Below are positions 1 to 6,982 of a DNA stretch of 25,300 bases, piece by piece. Position 1 is the stretch's first letter; every line of letters begins with the position of its first letter. Source of the stretch: an uncultured Oscillospiraceae bacterium (GTDB lineage Bacteria; Bacillota; Clostridia; Oscillospirales; Oscillospiraceae); NCBI GenBank assembly GCA_934597535.1, contig CAKTRT010000014.1, forward strand, positions 1 through 25,300, given 5' to 3'. Below the pieces are notes generated by a model that worked only from the letters and a program-made list of their open reading frames with translations, was not told the DNA's origin and ran no database searches. The position numbers were made by a program, and so were the translations under genes.

Positions 1-599
1 CAGTTGCAGATGTTGTTGCAGCACAGGACGAAGTCCGGCTGGGGAATGCGCATCTGCTTGTAGGGCTTGATGGCCTCACGGCGGAAGTTCTTGTAGGCGA
101 TCTCCTTCTCGGTGGTCTCGGGCAGAGCCTCGATCTCGTGGATATCGTCCAGAACCGTGTAGGGGACCTGCGTCTTGGGGTCCTTCTTGGGCTTGCCGGT
201 CTCAGGATCGATGACGACCTTGCCGTTTTCGTCCTTGAGGGGCTTGCCGCTGTTGGGGTCGATGATGAACTCGAGCGTTTCGGGGTCGAACTTGCGGCTG
301 GCGCGCTTACCGGCGGCGTAAGCCAGGGAGATACGTGCGTAACCGCAGATATCGTTGTCGAAGCCGAGATCCTCGGCAGCCTGGCACATGATCTCACCGT
401 CGCGCTGGGCGGCGATACCGGCAGCCTGGTTCTCGGGGTACATCACGTTGAGGTCAAAGGCCTCAGCAAGCTCACAGGGGAACTTGGAGCTGGACCAACC
501 GACCAGCTTACCCTGCTTCTTCGCTTCACGGGCGTCGGCATAGACGTCATCGACGACCTTGCGCAGAGCAAGCACGCCGGGACTGACTTGTTTAGCCAT
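1..599 (-). CDS. hgdA: (R)-2-hydroxyglutaryl-CoA dehydratase alpha subunit, 3'-truncated by the window edge
   Basis: This is the N-terminal 199 residues of component D of 2-hydroxyglutaryl-CoA dehydratase. With HgdB it removes water from (R)-2-hydroxyglutaryl-CoA to give glutaconyl-CoA, using an iron-sulfur cluster and one high-energy electron supplied by HgdC. Visible hallmarks are MAKQVSPGVLALRKVVDD at the N-terminus, GWSSSKFPCELAEAF with a cysteine at about residue 43, YPENQAAGIAAQRDGE, NDICGYARISLAYAAGKRA, and PDFVLCCNNICN at the cut end; the cysteines are candidate cluster ligands. A Gly/Asp/Lys-rich segment at about residues 104-145 (PNSGKPLKDENGK, then PETGKPKKDP) is also present in the Acidaminococcus protein as I recall it. 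The start is fixed by AGGAGG at 608-613. It lies 52 bases after hgdC in the same operon; hgdB would be expected beyond the edge. Confidence 0.95.
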   Translation of the reverse strand, partial: MAKQVSPGVLALRKVVDDVYADAREAKKQGKLVGWSSSKFPCELAEAFDLNVMYPENQAAGIAAQRDGEIMCQAAEDLGFDNDICGYARISLAYAAGKRASRKFDPETLEFIIDPNSGKPLKDENGKVVIDPETGKPKKDPKTQVPYTVLDDIHEIEALPETTEKEIAYKNFRREAIKPYKQMRIPQPDFVLCCNNICN

Positions 600-651
600 G
601 ATTGATTCCTCCTAATGCGATATAGAAAAATTTGATAACGAATGATGGGGA

Positions 652-1440
652 TTATTTGTTCTTCAAAGCCTTCTGGTAGGCAAAGAGAGCCGCGCCGAGC
701 GCACCGTTATACTGCGTGAGGGGCGTGGTGTGGATCTCGTGGCCGAGCTGCTCCTGAAGGGCTTTCACGATGCCGTGGTTCTGTGCGACACCGCCGGTCA
801 TCACCACGTCGTCGCGCACACCGATGCGGTGGCAGAGGCCGGAAACGCGGCCCGCGACGGACTTGTGGATGCCGTGGATGATGTCGCACTTGTTTGTGCC
901 CATGGCGAGCTGCGAGATGACCTCGCTCTCGGCAAACACCGTGCAGGTCGAGCTGATACCGACCTCCTTGGTCGACTTGTCGCCAAGGTCGCCCAGTTCT
1001 TCGACCTTCACCTCAAGCACGCGGGCCATGACATCGAGGAAGCGGCCGGTACCGGCTGCGCACTTGTCGTTCATGACGAAATTTTTCATCATGCCGTTCT
1101 CGATCTCGATGACCTTCACGTCCTGCCCGCCGATATCGACGACCGTGCGCACGTTCGGGAACAGGAACGCCGCGCCCTTGGCGTGGCAGGAAAGCTCGCT
1201 CATCTGCATGTCGGCAAGGCCGTCAAGGCTGTTGCGCCCGTAGCCCGTGGCAAGGACGAAGTCCATCTGCTCGCGCGTCATGCCCGCGTTTTCCAACACC
1301 TGAGCGATCGCGCGGGATGGACCCGACGTGCCCGTGCCGACAGCGACGAGGGACTTGGCAACGATCTCGCTGCCGTCTTTTAAGATCACACATTTCGACG
1401 CGGTGGAGCCGACGTCGATACCCATGGTATAAATGCTCAT
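652..1440 (-). CDS. hgdC: 2-hydroxyglutaryl-CoA dehydratase activator (component A, archerase)
   Basis: This 262-residue protein is the ATP-dependent activator that passes one electron to the HgdAB dehydratase. It is a homodimer of the ASKHA (acetate kinase/Hsp70/actin) fold that holds one [4Fe-4S] cluster between its subunits. The phosphate-binding motif GIDVGSTASK is at residues 7-16 and the second motif VDIGGQDVK at 101-109. The cluster cysteines are Cys127 (in DKCAAGTGRF) and Cys166 (in SSTCTVFAESE), the same positions as in the Acidaminococcus enzyme. The adenosine motif MTGGVAQNHGIV is near residue 214, and length is normal for the family. GGAGAG sits just upstream of the ATG. It lies between gcdA and hgdA; a strong hairpin in the gcdA-hgdC spacer may separate their mRNA levels. 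Confidence 0.96.
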   Translation of the reverse strand: MSIYTMGIDVGSTASKCVILKDGSEIVAKSLVAVGTGTSGPSRAIAQVLENAGMTREQMDFVLATGYGRNSLDGLADMQMSELSCHAKGAAFLFPNVRTVVDIGGQDVKVIEIENGMMKNFVMNDKCAAGTGRFLDVMARVLEVKVEELGDLGDKSTKEVGISSTCTVFAESEVISQLAMGTNKCDIIHGIHKSVAGRVSGLCHRIGVRDDVVMTGGVAQNHGIVKALQEQLGHEIHTTPLTQYNGALGAALFAYQKALKNK

Positions 1441-1464
1441 TGTACTCTCCGTTTGCCTTCCCGT

Positions 1465-1495
1465 GCGCTGCGCGGTTCTTGCCTCCGCGCAGCGC
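1465..1495 (-). other. Intercistronic stem-loop in the gcdA-hgdC spacer
   Basis: A perfect 11-bp inverted repeat (1465-1475 pairs with 1485-1495; GCGCTGCGCGG against CCGCGCAGCGC) with a 9-base loop lies in the 79-base gap between gcdA and hgdC. No T-tract follows it on the minus strand, so it does not look like a full intrinsic terminator. A role in mRNA processing, 3'-end stability or partial attenuation is inferred from its position. Confidence 0.6.
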
Positions 1496-1519
1496 CGAGA
1501 AAAGCATTGTTGTGATATT

Positions 1520-3289
1520 TTACTGCGCGTTCAGGGCGTCGTAGTCGCGGATGACGCGCGGCAGAAGCATCTGATGGACCGGGCAGATGCTCTCGGGGTT
1601 CTGATAGCAGGCGTTGGCGAAGGCCTGGATGTAGGGACGGATGTCGTTCATGTCGACGATCTCGTCGGTCAGGCCTGCCTTGGCGCAGAACTTCGGGCTG
1701 GACTTCTTGGCGTAGTCCTGGATCAGCGCGTTCATCTTGTCGATGGTGGGCTGCAGATCCTCGCCGGCCTTCTCTTCCTTCACGAGACGGCGGGCATACA
1801 TGGCGGCCGCAGCGGTCTCGCCGTGCATGACGTAGATCTCGGTGGTAGCGGTGCCGATGGAGAAAGCGTTGTTGTCGTTGCCCTGCGGGCCGCCGAGGAC
1901 GTAGTGCGCCGCGGCGGTGCCCTTGCGGAGCGTGATCTCCATCATCGGCAGCTTGCTGGACTGGATGGAGTAGATGAGGCTCTGGCCGAGGCCGAGGAGC
2001 TCAGCGCGCTCAGCGTCGTTGCCGACGTCGATACCGGTGGTATCCTGGACCCACAGCATCGGGATGCGGTCACGCGCGCAGAGGGTGACAAACTCGTTCA
2101 TCTTGATGAGGCCCTGACGGTACAGCTTGCCGCCCACGCCCATCGCCTGGCCGTAGGTCGCCATCTTGTACTCGGGGTAGTTCATCAGCATGCCCTGATA
2201 GTTGGCGACAACGCCGACGAGCAGACCGTCGATCTTGGCAAGACCGGTGATCATCTCGGGGCCGTAGCCGTGCTTGTACTCCATGAACTCGGAGCCGTCG
2301 AAAAGACGCGCCAGAACTTCGACCATGTCGTAGGAGCGCTTCTGGTTGAACGGAACGATGCTGTAGAGGTCGTTGGCGTCGAACAGGGGCTCCTTGGGAT
2401 CGTCGACGCGGAAGAACTCGGGATCGTAAGCGGGCAGCATGTCGATGTACTTGCGGATACCGGCGAGCACGCCCTCTTCATCGGCGTAGACCTCGCGGAA
2501 GAAGCCGGTCTCGCCATAGTGGATGGCGACAGTGCCGGGGATGTCGCTCTTGAGGTTCTTCTGCGCCTTGATGAGCGCCTCAGCAGCCTCCTTGTCGACA
2601 TGGCCCTTGGGGCTCATACCGCCGACGATACCGGCGCCGCCGACTGCCATGTTGGCGTCCTGATGCGCGATCAGGATGGTCGGGGAGATGGAGTGATAGC
2701 CGCCGCCGGCGGGGTTCGTGCCGTAGATGCCGACGATGACGGGCACGCCCATCTGGTTGAGCTCGCTGTTGCGATAGAACGGCGTACCGCCGCCGCGGCG
2801 GTTGGGGTACACCTTCTCCTGCTCGTCGAGCTTAACGCCGGAGCAGTTCAGCACGTAAACGAGGGGGATGCGCAGGCGCTTGGCCGTGTCGCTGCCGCGC
2901 AGCAGGCTGTCGGCCTGACCGGGGACCCATGCGCCGGCGAGCTTCTTGTTGTCGCTGGCGATGATAACGGCCCACTTGCCGTCGATACGGCCGAGGCCCT
3001 TGACGATGCCGACGGAGCCGTTCTTGTTGTCCTCGGGGTTGTAGAGGCTGTTGAGGGGGCACCAGGTGCCTTCGTCAACAAGCTCCATAATGCGCTGCAT
3101 CGCCGTCCACTGGCCGGACTCGTTCAGGGACTCGGTGCTGCGGCCGGCTTCAAGCGCGGCCTCGCGGATCTCATGGATCTCCTGCTCCACCGCCTGGATC
3201 TCGGCGGCGTTGTCCTCATGGAACGTGCCGAGTTCCTTGCCGATCACCGGCATATTCTGGAAATAAGAGGGCATGGAATATTCGCTCAT
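1520..3289 (-). CDS. gcdA: Glutaconyl-CoA decarboxylase alpha subunit (carboxyltransferase)
   Basis: This 589-residue protein is the carboxyltransferase of the biotin-dependent, sodium-pumping glutaconyl-CoA decarboxylase. It moves CO2 from glutaconyl-CoA to biotin on the carrier subunit, giving crotonyl-CoA, and works with membrane subunits not in this window. It reads end to end like the Acidaminococcus enzyme (about 587 residues): YSMPSYFQNMPVIGKELG at the start, GSVGIVKGLGRIDGKW, ASDNKKLAGAWVPGQADS, then VYPNRRGGGTPFYRN and IYGTNPAGGGYHSISPT. The second crotonase-like half holds VQDTTGIDVGNDAERAEL and LRKGTAAAHYVLGGPQGNDN. The end, QNPESICPVHQMLLPR, is also typical. It sits between gctB (31-base gap) and hgdC. 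The carrier and pump subunits (gcdB, gcdC, gcdD) must be encoded elsewhere. Confidence 0.96.
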   Translation of the reverse strand: MSEYSMPSYFQNMPVIGKELGTFHEDNAAEIQAVEQEIHEIREAALEAGRSTESLNESGQWTAMQRIMELVDEGTWCPLNSLYNPEDNKNGSVGIVKGLGRIDGKWAVIIASDNKKLAGAWVPGQADSLLRGSDTAKRLRIPLVYVLNCSGVKLDEQEKVYPNRRGGGTPFYRNSELNQMGVPVIVGIYGTNPAGGGYHSISPTILIAHQDANMAVGGAGIVGGMSPKGHVDKEAAEALIKAQKNLKSDIPGTVAIHYGETGFFREVYADEEGVLAGIRKYIDMLPAYDPEFFRVDDPKEPLFDANDLYSIVPFNQKRSYDMVEVLARLFDGSEFMEYKHGYGPEMITGLAKIDGLLVGVVANYQGMLMNYPEYKMATYGQAMGVGGKLYRQGLIKMNEFVTLCARDRIPMLWVQDTTGIDVGNDAERAELLGLGQSLIYSIQSSKLPMMEITLRKGTAAAHYVLGGPQGNDNNAFSIGTATTEIYVMHGETAAAAMYARRLVKEEKAGEDLQPTIDKMNALIQDYAKKSSPKFCAKAGLTDEIVDMNDIRPYIQAFANACYQNPESICPVHQMLLPRVIRDYDALNAQ

Positions 3290-3320
3290 ATTTTGTTCTC
3301 CTTCTTATTGAAATAACAAA

Positions 3321-4127
3321 TTACTTATCCTTGGGAACCTTGATGAATGCCTGACCCGGGTCGATCTCCTCACGGATGAGGCGGATGATCTCCGGAGAGG
3401 GGCCTTCCATCAGCTCGGCGCGGGAGACGTCGATCTCGAAGCCGGTGTTCTCCTGAACCATCTCGGGAGAGGAGAACGGATAGTAGTAAGCGAGGTACAT
3501 GCGCTTGGTCTCTTCATCAAACTTCATGATGCCGAGGTCAGTGACGACCATCTGAGGACCGCGGTTGCCGGGCAGGCCCGCGCGTTCACGGCCGCCGGGG
3601 CCGTCCATCCAGCCGCAGGAGGTGATGTAGTCGACATGATCCATGAAGCGGCGCTTCTGGTGCTGCATCATGATGATGGTGTTGCAGTAGGTGGCAATGC
3701 CGTTGGCGCCGCCGGAACCGGTGAAACGGGTGGTGGGCTGCAGGTAGTCGCCCTTGCCGAAAATGCAGGTGGAGTTCACGTTGCCGTACGGGTCGATCTG
3801 CGCGCCGCCGATGAAGGCGACGAGACGATCCTCGTCGTGCAGCCACTCGTTGGCCTCAAAGCCGACGAAACGGATGTTGGGCCACTGCACGGCGCAGTGC
3901 GCCATAAAGCGGTTGTCGCCAACGCTGCGGGGGACCTCAATGGGGGCGCAGTCCATCAGGCCGCTCTCGACGATGGGGTGGCAGCTGGGGCAGACCGCGC
4001 GCTTGGCGAGCGATGCGCCGATCAGCGGCAGTCCCGTGCCGACGATGACGATCTGGTTTTCCTTAATGCTCTTTGCGATGGCATAAGCCTGCATTTCCTG
4101 CTTGGTATATTTCGTATAATCAGCCAT
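3321..4127 (-). CDS. gctB: Glutaconate CoA-transferase subunit B
   Basis: This 268-residue subunit carries the catalytic residue of glutaconate CoA-transferase (EC 2.8.3.12), which makes the CoA ester of (R)-2-hydroxyglutarate using acetyl-CoA or glutaconyl-CoA as donor. The nucleophile Glu54 lies in PIVESGLMDCAP, at the same number as the known active-site glutamate of the Acidaminococcus protein. Other family blocks are VGTGLPLIGASLAKRAV, GGAQIDPYGNVNSTCIFG, RFTGSGGANGIATYCNTI and LIREEIDPGQAFIKVPK. Length matches the family (about 266). GGGAGG precedes the ATG. It starts 15 bases after gctA, so the two subunits of the heterocomplex are probably translated together. Confidence 0.96.
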   Translation of the reverse strand: MADYTKYTKQEMQAYAIAKSIKENQIVIVGTGLPLIGASLAKRAVCPSCHPIVESGLMDCAPIEVPRSVGDNRFMAHCAVQWPNIRFVGFEANEWLHDEDRLVAFIGGAQIDPYGNVNSTCIFGKGDYLQPTTRFTGSGGANGIATYCNTIIMMQHQKRRFMDHVDYITSCGWMDGPGGRERAGLPGNRGPQMVVTDLGIMKFDEETKRMYLAYYYPFSSPEMVQENTGFEIDVSRAELMEGPSPEIIRLIREEIDPGQAFIKVPKDK

Positions 4128-4142
4128 TTTCCTTTTCCTCCC

Positions 4143-5240
4143 TTAGTGTGTGGTGGAATAGCCGAGGTGCGGCTCGTTCTTCAGGCGCATCAGGCGGCTG
4201 CCGCCGATCTTGTCGAGCAGCGCGGCCTGGTCGGCGCAGCTGTAGACCCACTTTTCAAGGTAATCCTCGAACGTCTCGGGGATAAGCGTGCCGTCGGCGG
4301 CGGCCTTGGCGGCCTTGGCGGCGACCTCGGCGGCGGCGATCAGCTTTTCGTCGGCAGGCGCCTTCTCAAGGCTCTTGACGGCCTTCGCTGCGGCCTTGGC
4401 CAGCTGCTCGATCGCGTCGGTCTTGTCCTGATACTTGGAGGCCTTGTCGTACTCCTTCAGCGCCGCATCATCGTCGTCATAGTAGTCGTAGCACTGGGCG
4501 GGCCATGCGCCGTAGGGCGCCTTCACGACCGCCTGCACGCACTCGCCGAAGATGCGGGTCTTGGTCGGGTCGCGGCGGATGTACTCGTCGGAGACGATCT
4601 CCTCGCAGGTCACGATGGTCTTGCGCGCGGCGACCGCGATGTCGATGTCGTGGAACTCATCGCCCATGATGATGCAGGTGCCGTCGGGAGATGCCTGCTG
4701 CACGTGGATGAGCGCGGTGTCGATCTTGGGAACGGGCACGGCCACGACCTTCTGGCCGGGCACCATGGGGTTTTCGATCTCAACGCACTTGAGATCCTCC
4801 ATCTTGGGCATTTCCTTGCGCTTTTCCTCGCTGATGCCCCAGAACTTCATCAGGCCGCTGCCCTGCATCAGGCGCACCGGCAGGAACGGAAGGCCGAGGG
4901 AAGCGGCGTGGAGCATAAGCATCAGCACGTCCTGCGAATAGTCCTCATAGGTGAGCTTGCCCTGCTCGATAAACGCGCGGAAACGGCGGGAAACGTTGGT
5001 ATAGCCGGAGTTTGCGGTGTAGCAGTTGATGTACGCCGCCACGCGTCCCTCGCCGATGAGCATATCGACCTCGCCGCCGCCGGGGCCGGCGTAGACGATG
5101 AAGTCCTTCTGCCCCTGGCGCAGGATCTCGGAGACCGCCGCATAGGGCTTGCGGTTGGTGGTAAAGCCGCCGGTTGCGAGTACGTCGCCGTTTTCAACGT
5201 ACTTGGCAATGGCATCGTGCAGTGACATGACCTTATTCAA
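4143..5240 (-). CDS. gctA: Glutaconate CoA-transferase subunit A with an Ala/Lys-rich insertion
   Basis: This is the partner of GctB and the first gene of the operon. I start it at a TTG (5238-5240): an AGGGAGGG ribosome binding site lies 7 bases upstream, and the product MNKVMSLHDAIAKYVENGD lines up with the known N-terminus MSKVMTLKDAIAKYVHSGD. The frame continues upstream to an ATG at 5333, but that extension has no family resemblance. Family blocks are GGFTTNRKPYAAVSEILRQG, AYINCYTANSGYTNVSRRFR, LPFLPVRLMQGSGLMKFWGI and VPVPKIDTALIHVQQASPDG. At 365 residues it is about 45 longer than the Acidaminococcus subunit. The excess is an Ala/Lys/Glu-rich segment at about residues 273-323, just before FEDYLEKWVYS. 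Confidence 0.94.
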   Translation of the reverse strand: MNKVMSLHDAIAKYVENGDVLATGGFTTNRKPYAAVSEILRQGQKDFIVYAGPGGGEVDMLIGEGRVAAYINCYTANSGYTNVSRRFRAFIEQGKLTYEDYSQDVLMLMLHAASLGLPFLPVRLMQGSGLMKFWGISEEKRKEMPKMEDLKCVEIENPMVPGQKVVAVPVPKIDTALIHVQQASPDGTCIIMGDEFHDIDIAVAARKTIVTCEEIVSDEYIRRDPTKTRIFGECVQAVVKAPYGAWPAQCYDYYDDDDAALKEYDKASKYQDKTDAIEQLAKAAAKAVKSLEKAPADEKLIAAAEVAAKAAKAAADGTLIPETFEDYLEKWVYSCADQAALLDKIGGSRLMRLKNEPHLGYSTTH

Positions 5241-5247
5241 GATAAAA

Positions 5248-5255
5248 CCCTCCCT
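5248..5255 (-). promoter_or_regulatory. Ribosome binding site deciding the gctA TTG start
   Basis: AGGGAGGG on the minus strand, 7 bases before the TTG at 5240. The in-frame ATG four codons further in (5228) is too far from it, and the upstream ATG at 5333 has no comparable site. Confidence 0.8.
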
Positions 5256-5349
5256 GAATTTTGATGATCGTATGTATCGCCAAAGAGCGGTCCTTGCATG
5301 GATTCCGTCAAAAATCCGTTCAAAGATGCTCATACAGGCTTCATCTTAG

Positions 5350-5378
5350 ATTATAGTGGAACTCCGCCCTGAAATCAA
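5350..5378 (-). promoter_or_regulatory. Sigma-A-like promoter of the gct-gcd-hgd operon
   Basis: On the minus strand, TTGATT (5378-5373) is separated by exactly 17 bases from a perfect TATAAT (5355-5350). Transcription would begin near 5343, leaving a leader of about 100 bases before the gctA TTG. I see no riboswitch fold or clear operator in the leader. The rest of the stretch 5379-5517 is AT-rich near the promoter and holds no gene. Confidence 0.85.
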
Positions 5379-5517
5379 TGAAAATCGCTTTAGAAAGCGT
5401 AAAAAAACTGAACAAATTTTTTCATCCTTTTTTGTCGTATCCGTGTACGTTCCACGTTCCGCTTCCGGTCGGCGTCCCGCTTTTTGCAAGTTTTCCTGCA
5501 TTTTCCCGCCGCTGCGC

Positions 5518-5550
5518 AAAAAAAGAAGCCGGAGGGTCTCCCCTCCGGCT
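5518..5550 (-). terminator. Rho-independent terminator at the 3' end of the phage-like block
   Basis: The inverted repeat pairs 5527-5536 with 5541-5550 (GCCGGAGGG core, 4-base loop). On the minus strand it is followed by seven T (5524-5518). It lies 13 bases after the endolysin stop codon and closes the phage transcript before the gct promoter. Confidence 0.9.
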
Positions 5551-5563
5551 CCCTTCATCGGTC

Positions 5564-6223
5564 TTATCTCTCCGCTGCGCCGCCGTTCATCGCGGCAAAG
5601 CGCTGCAGGATCACCGCAAGCTGCTCGCGCGTCACAAAGCTGCGGTACTGCTTGTTCCCCGCCCCGTCGCCGGCGATCAGCCCCGTCTCCTCCGCCCACG
5701 CTCTCGCTCCGGCGCTCCATGCCGCGCCCTCCTTCTGCGCGCGTTCGCGCAGATAGCTTTCCATCATCGCGTTGAATTCCTGCTGTGTCATCTCTTCCTC
5801 CTCATACAGCGGCATCGGCGGCGGATAGCGGCCCGCGCGCACCATCGCGCCCGTGTACGTTCCTCCCGCGTCCCACTGGAAATGCGGCCGGTCGGGAAAG
5901 CTCCGCCAGTCTCCGCCCCATGAAAATCCCACCCGCTTCCCCAGCTCTCCCATGCGCGCAAAAAACGCAGGATCGTCATACTCATGCCCCTTCTCATTTT
6001 TGCAGATGTCAAATGCCAGTCCTGCATTTTCTCCGTGGAACGACGGCGTCCGCGCTCCCGCGGCGGCATAGCCCCGCTCCGCAAGCCAGCGCTGATACGC
6101 CGCGTCGCGCACAGTCTCCGTCACCAGCGCGCGCAGACCCTCGCGCTCAGCAAGCGCAAGCAGCGTCCGGCAGTTCGCCTCCACATCCGCGCGCAGCGCG
6201 TCGATCTCCCTGCTGTGCCGCAT
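5564..6223 (-). CDS. Phage endolysin, M15-family D,D-/L,D-peptidase with an SLH-like tail
   Basis: This 219-residue protein is the likely particle-release enzyme. Residues 1-130 resemble VanY/M15C peptidases, which cut peptidoglycan stem peptides with one zinc ion. The ligand pattern is visible as His63 and Asp72 in SFHGENAGLAFDIC and His114 in DRPHFQW. The C-terminal part (about 145-210) reads WAEETGLIAGDGAG then FVTREQLAVILQRF, which fits a single SLH-like repeat and may bind the wall. There is no signal peptide, so export would need the holin-like proteins directly upstream. It starts at the base next to the previous stop codon (zero gap) and is the last gene before the terminator, the position of xlyA in PBSX. 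Confidence 0.85.
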   Translation of the reverse strand: MRHSREIDALRADVEANCRTLLALAEREGLRALVTETVRDAAYQRWLAERGYAAAGARTPSFHGENAGLAFDICKNEKGHEYDDPAFFARMGELGKRVGFSWGGDWRSFPDRPHFQWDAGGTYTGAMVRAGRYPPPMPLYEEEEMTQQEFNAMMESYLRERAQKEGAAWSAGARAWAEETGLIAGDGAGNKQYRSFVTREQLAVILQRFAAMNGGAAER

Positions 6224-6412
6224 TTACGTCTCCTCCTGCGGTTTCCCGTTCTGCGTGCCGAAGTAGAACGCGATCACCATCAGATACACCGTGTTGAACT
6301 CCTGTGTCACCTTGCCCTGCACCGTCAGCATGCAGAACGTCACCGTCAGGCAGATCGTCACAAGGCTTTTCACGCTCAGCAGATTTGCGATCCTTCTTTT
6401 CAGCTGCTCCAT
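6224..6412 (-). CDS. Small holin-like membrane protein
   Basis: This 62-residue protein has a basic N-terminus (MEQLKRRIANLLSVKS) and two hydrophobic stretches, LVTICLTVTFCMLTV at about residues 17-31 and TVYLMVIAFYFGTQ at about 41-54. The ending VIAFYFGTQNGK is typical of small membrane proteins in the lysis modules of clostridial phages. A holin or accessory lysis role is inferred from size, membrane segments and its place directly before the endolysin; no catalytic motif exists to test this. Confidence 0.7.
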   Translation of the reverse strand: MEQLKRRIANLLSVKSLVTICLTVTFCMLTVQGKVTQEFNTVYLMVIAFYFGTQNGKPQEET

Positions 6413-6416
6413 ATCC

Positions 6417-6689
6417 TCACTCCTCGCAGTCTATCCTCCGGCAGGCCGCCTCGTAGACCACGCCGCCCGCCGTATTTTCCGCCTTTGCCTTTCCGTAGTA
6501 GCACGCCGCGCTCGTCCCATAGGCGCCCCATGCCGCCGTCACCATCGCTGCGACCCACGACAGCGTCCCGGCAAAGTCCGCCGTCACCGCCATTTTCGCC
6601 AGTGCAAAGCCCTCGCAGGTCGTATACAGCACGATCGCGCTCTCCATCACCAGCAGCAGCTTGGAAAAGCCCGTCTTTCTTTTTTTCAC
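6417..6689 (-). CDS. Small phage membrane protein of the lysis module
   Basis: This 90-residue protein has a basic start (MKKRKTGFSKLLLVMESA), a hydrophobic helix at about residues 10-31 and a second at about 42-58 (LSWVAAMVTAAWGAYG), then a polar tail with KAKAENTAGGVVYEAA. I associate the tail motif (YxKAxAENTxGG) with small membrane proteins of Oscillospiraceae-type prophages. Its start overlaps the preceding stop as ATGA and it ends 4 bases before the next gene, so it is translationally coupled on both sides. The function is unknown; a co-holin or membrane anchor is possible. Confidence 0.65.
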   Translation of the reverse strand: MKKRKTGFSKLLLVMESAIVLYTTCEGFALAKMAVTADFAGTLSWVAAMVTAAWGAYGTSAACYYGKAKAENTAGGVVYEAACRRIDCEE

Positions 6690-6982
6690 AGGCTCCCTCC
6701 TGTCATCAGCAGCGAGACCGCTGCGCCGACGAGCGCATACAGCGCCTTGTCGATCATCGCATCCCAGCGCTTTGCCGGCCGCTGCGTCATGCTCTTTACA
6801 TCCGCCTTGATCTCCTTCACGTCGCGCTCCACGCCCATCTCCCTCGAAGAGAGCACCTCCACCGCCGTTACCAGCTTATTCAGATCCCGCTGCTGCTGTT
6901 CCAGCGTTTCGATGCGCCGCGTGTTTGCTCTCGCCCGCTGCTCCGTTTCGGCAAGCACCGTGTTTTTTTCCCGCTCCGTCAT
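6686..6982 (-). CDS. XhlA-like haemolysin/lysis accessory protein
   Basis: This 98-residue protein starts MTEREKNTVLAETEQRARAN. Residues 10-75 form a highly charged, probably coiled-coil helix (ANTRRIETLEQQQRDLNKLV, then MGVERDVKEIKADVKSM). The C-terminus is one hydrophobic segment, ALYALVGAAVSLLMTGG. This is the layout of PBSX XhlA, a tail-anchored partner of the holin. The ATG at 6982 overlaps the previous stop codon as ATGA. The frame stays open upstream to 7348, but that part lies inside the gp48-like gene and is discounted. Confidence 0.8.
   Translation of the reverse strand: MTEREKNTVLAETEQRARANTRRIETLEQQQRDLNKLVTAVEVLSSREMGVERDVKEIKADVKSMTQRPAKRWDAMIDKALYALVGAAVSLLMTGGSL

Noticed and set aside
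1433..3316. A 627-codon open frame on the plus strand opposite gcdA.
   Set aside because: It mirrors gcdA codon structure in a GC-rich region, with Leu/Val/Asp-rich antisense composition, no ribosome binding site and no family resemblance. The opposite strand encodes an unmistakable enzyme.
5241..5333. Upstream extension of gctA to an ATG at 5333.
   Set aside because: The extra 31 residues do not resemble the family, there is no ribosome binding site, and the TTG with AGGGAGGG gives the expected N-terminus.
5442..5862. A 13-base match (CCGTGTACGTTCC) shared by the gct upstream region and the endolysin gene.
   Set aside because: A single short match, one copy of which lies in conserved coding sequence; probably chance.
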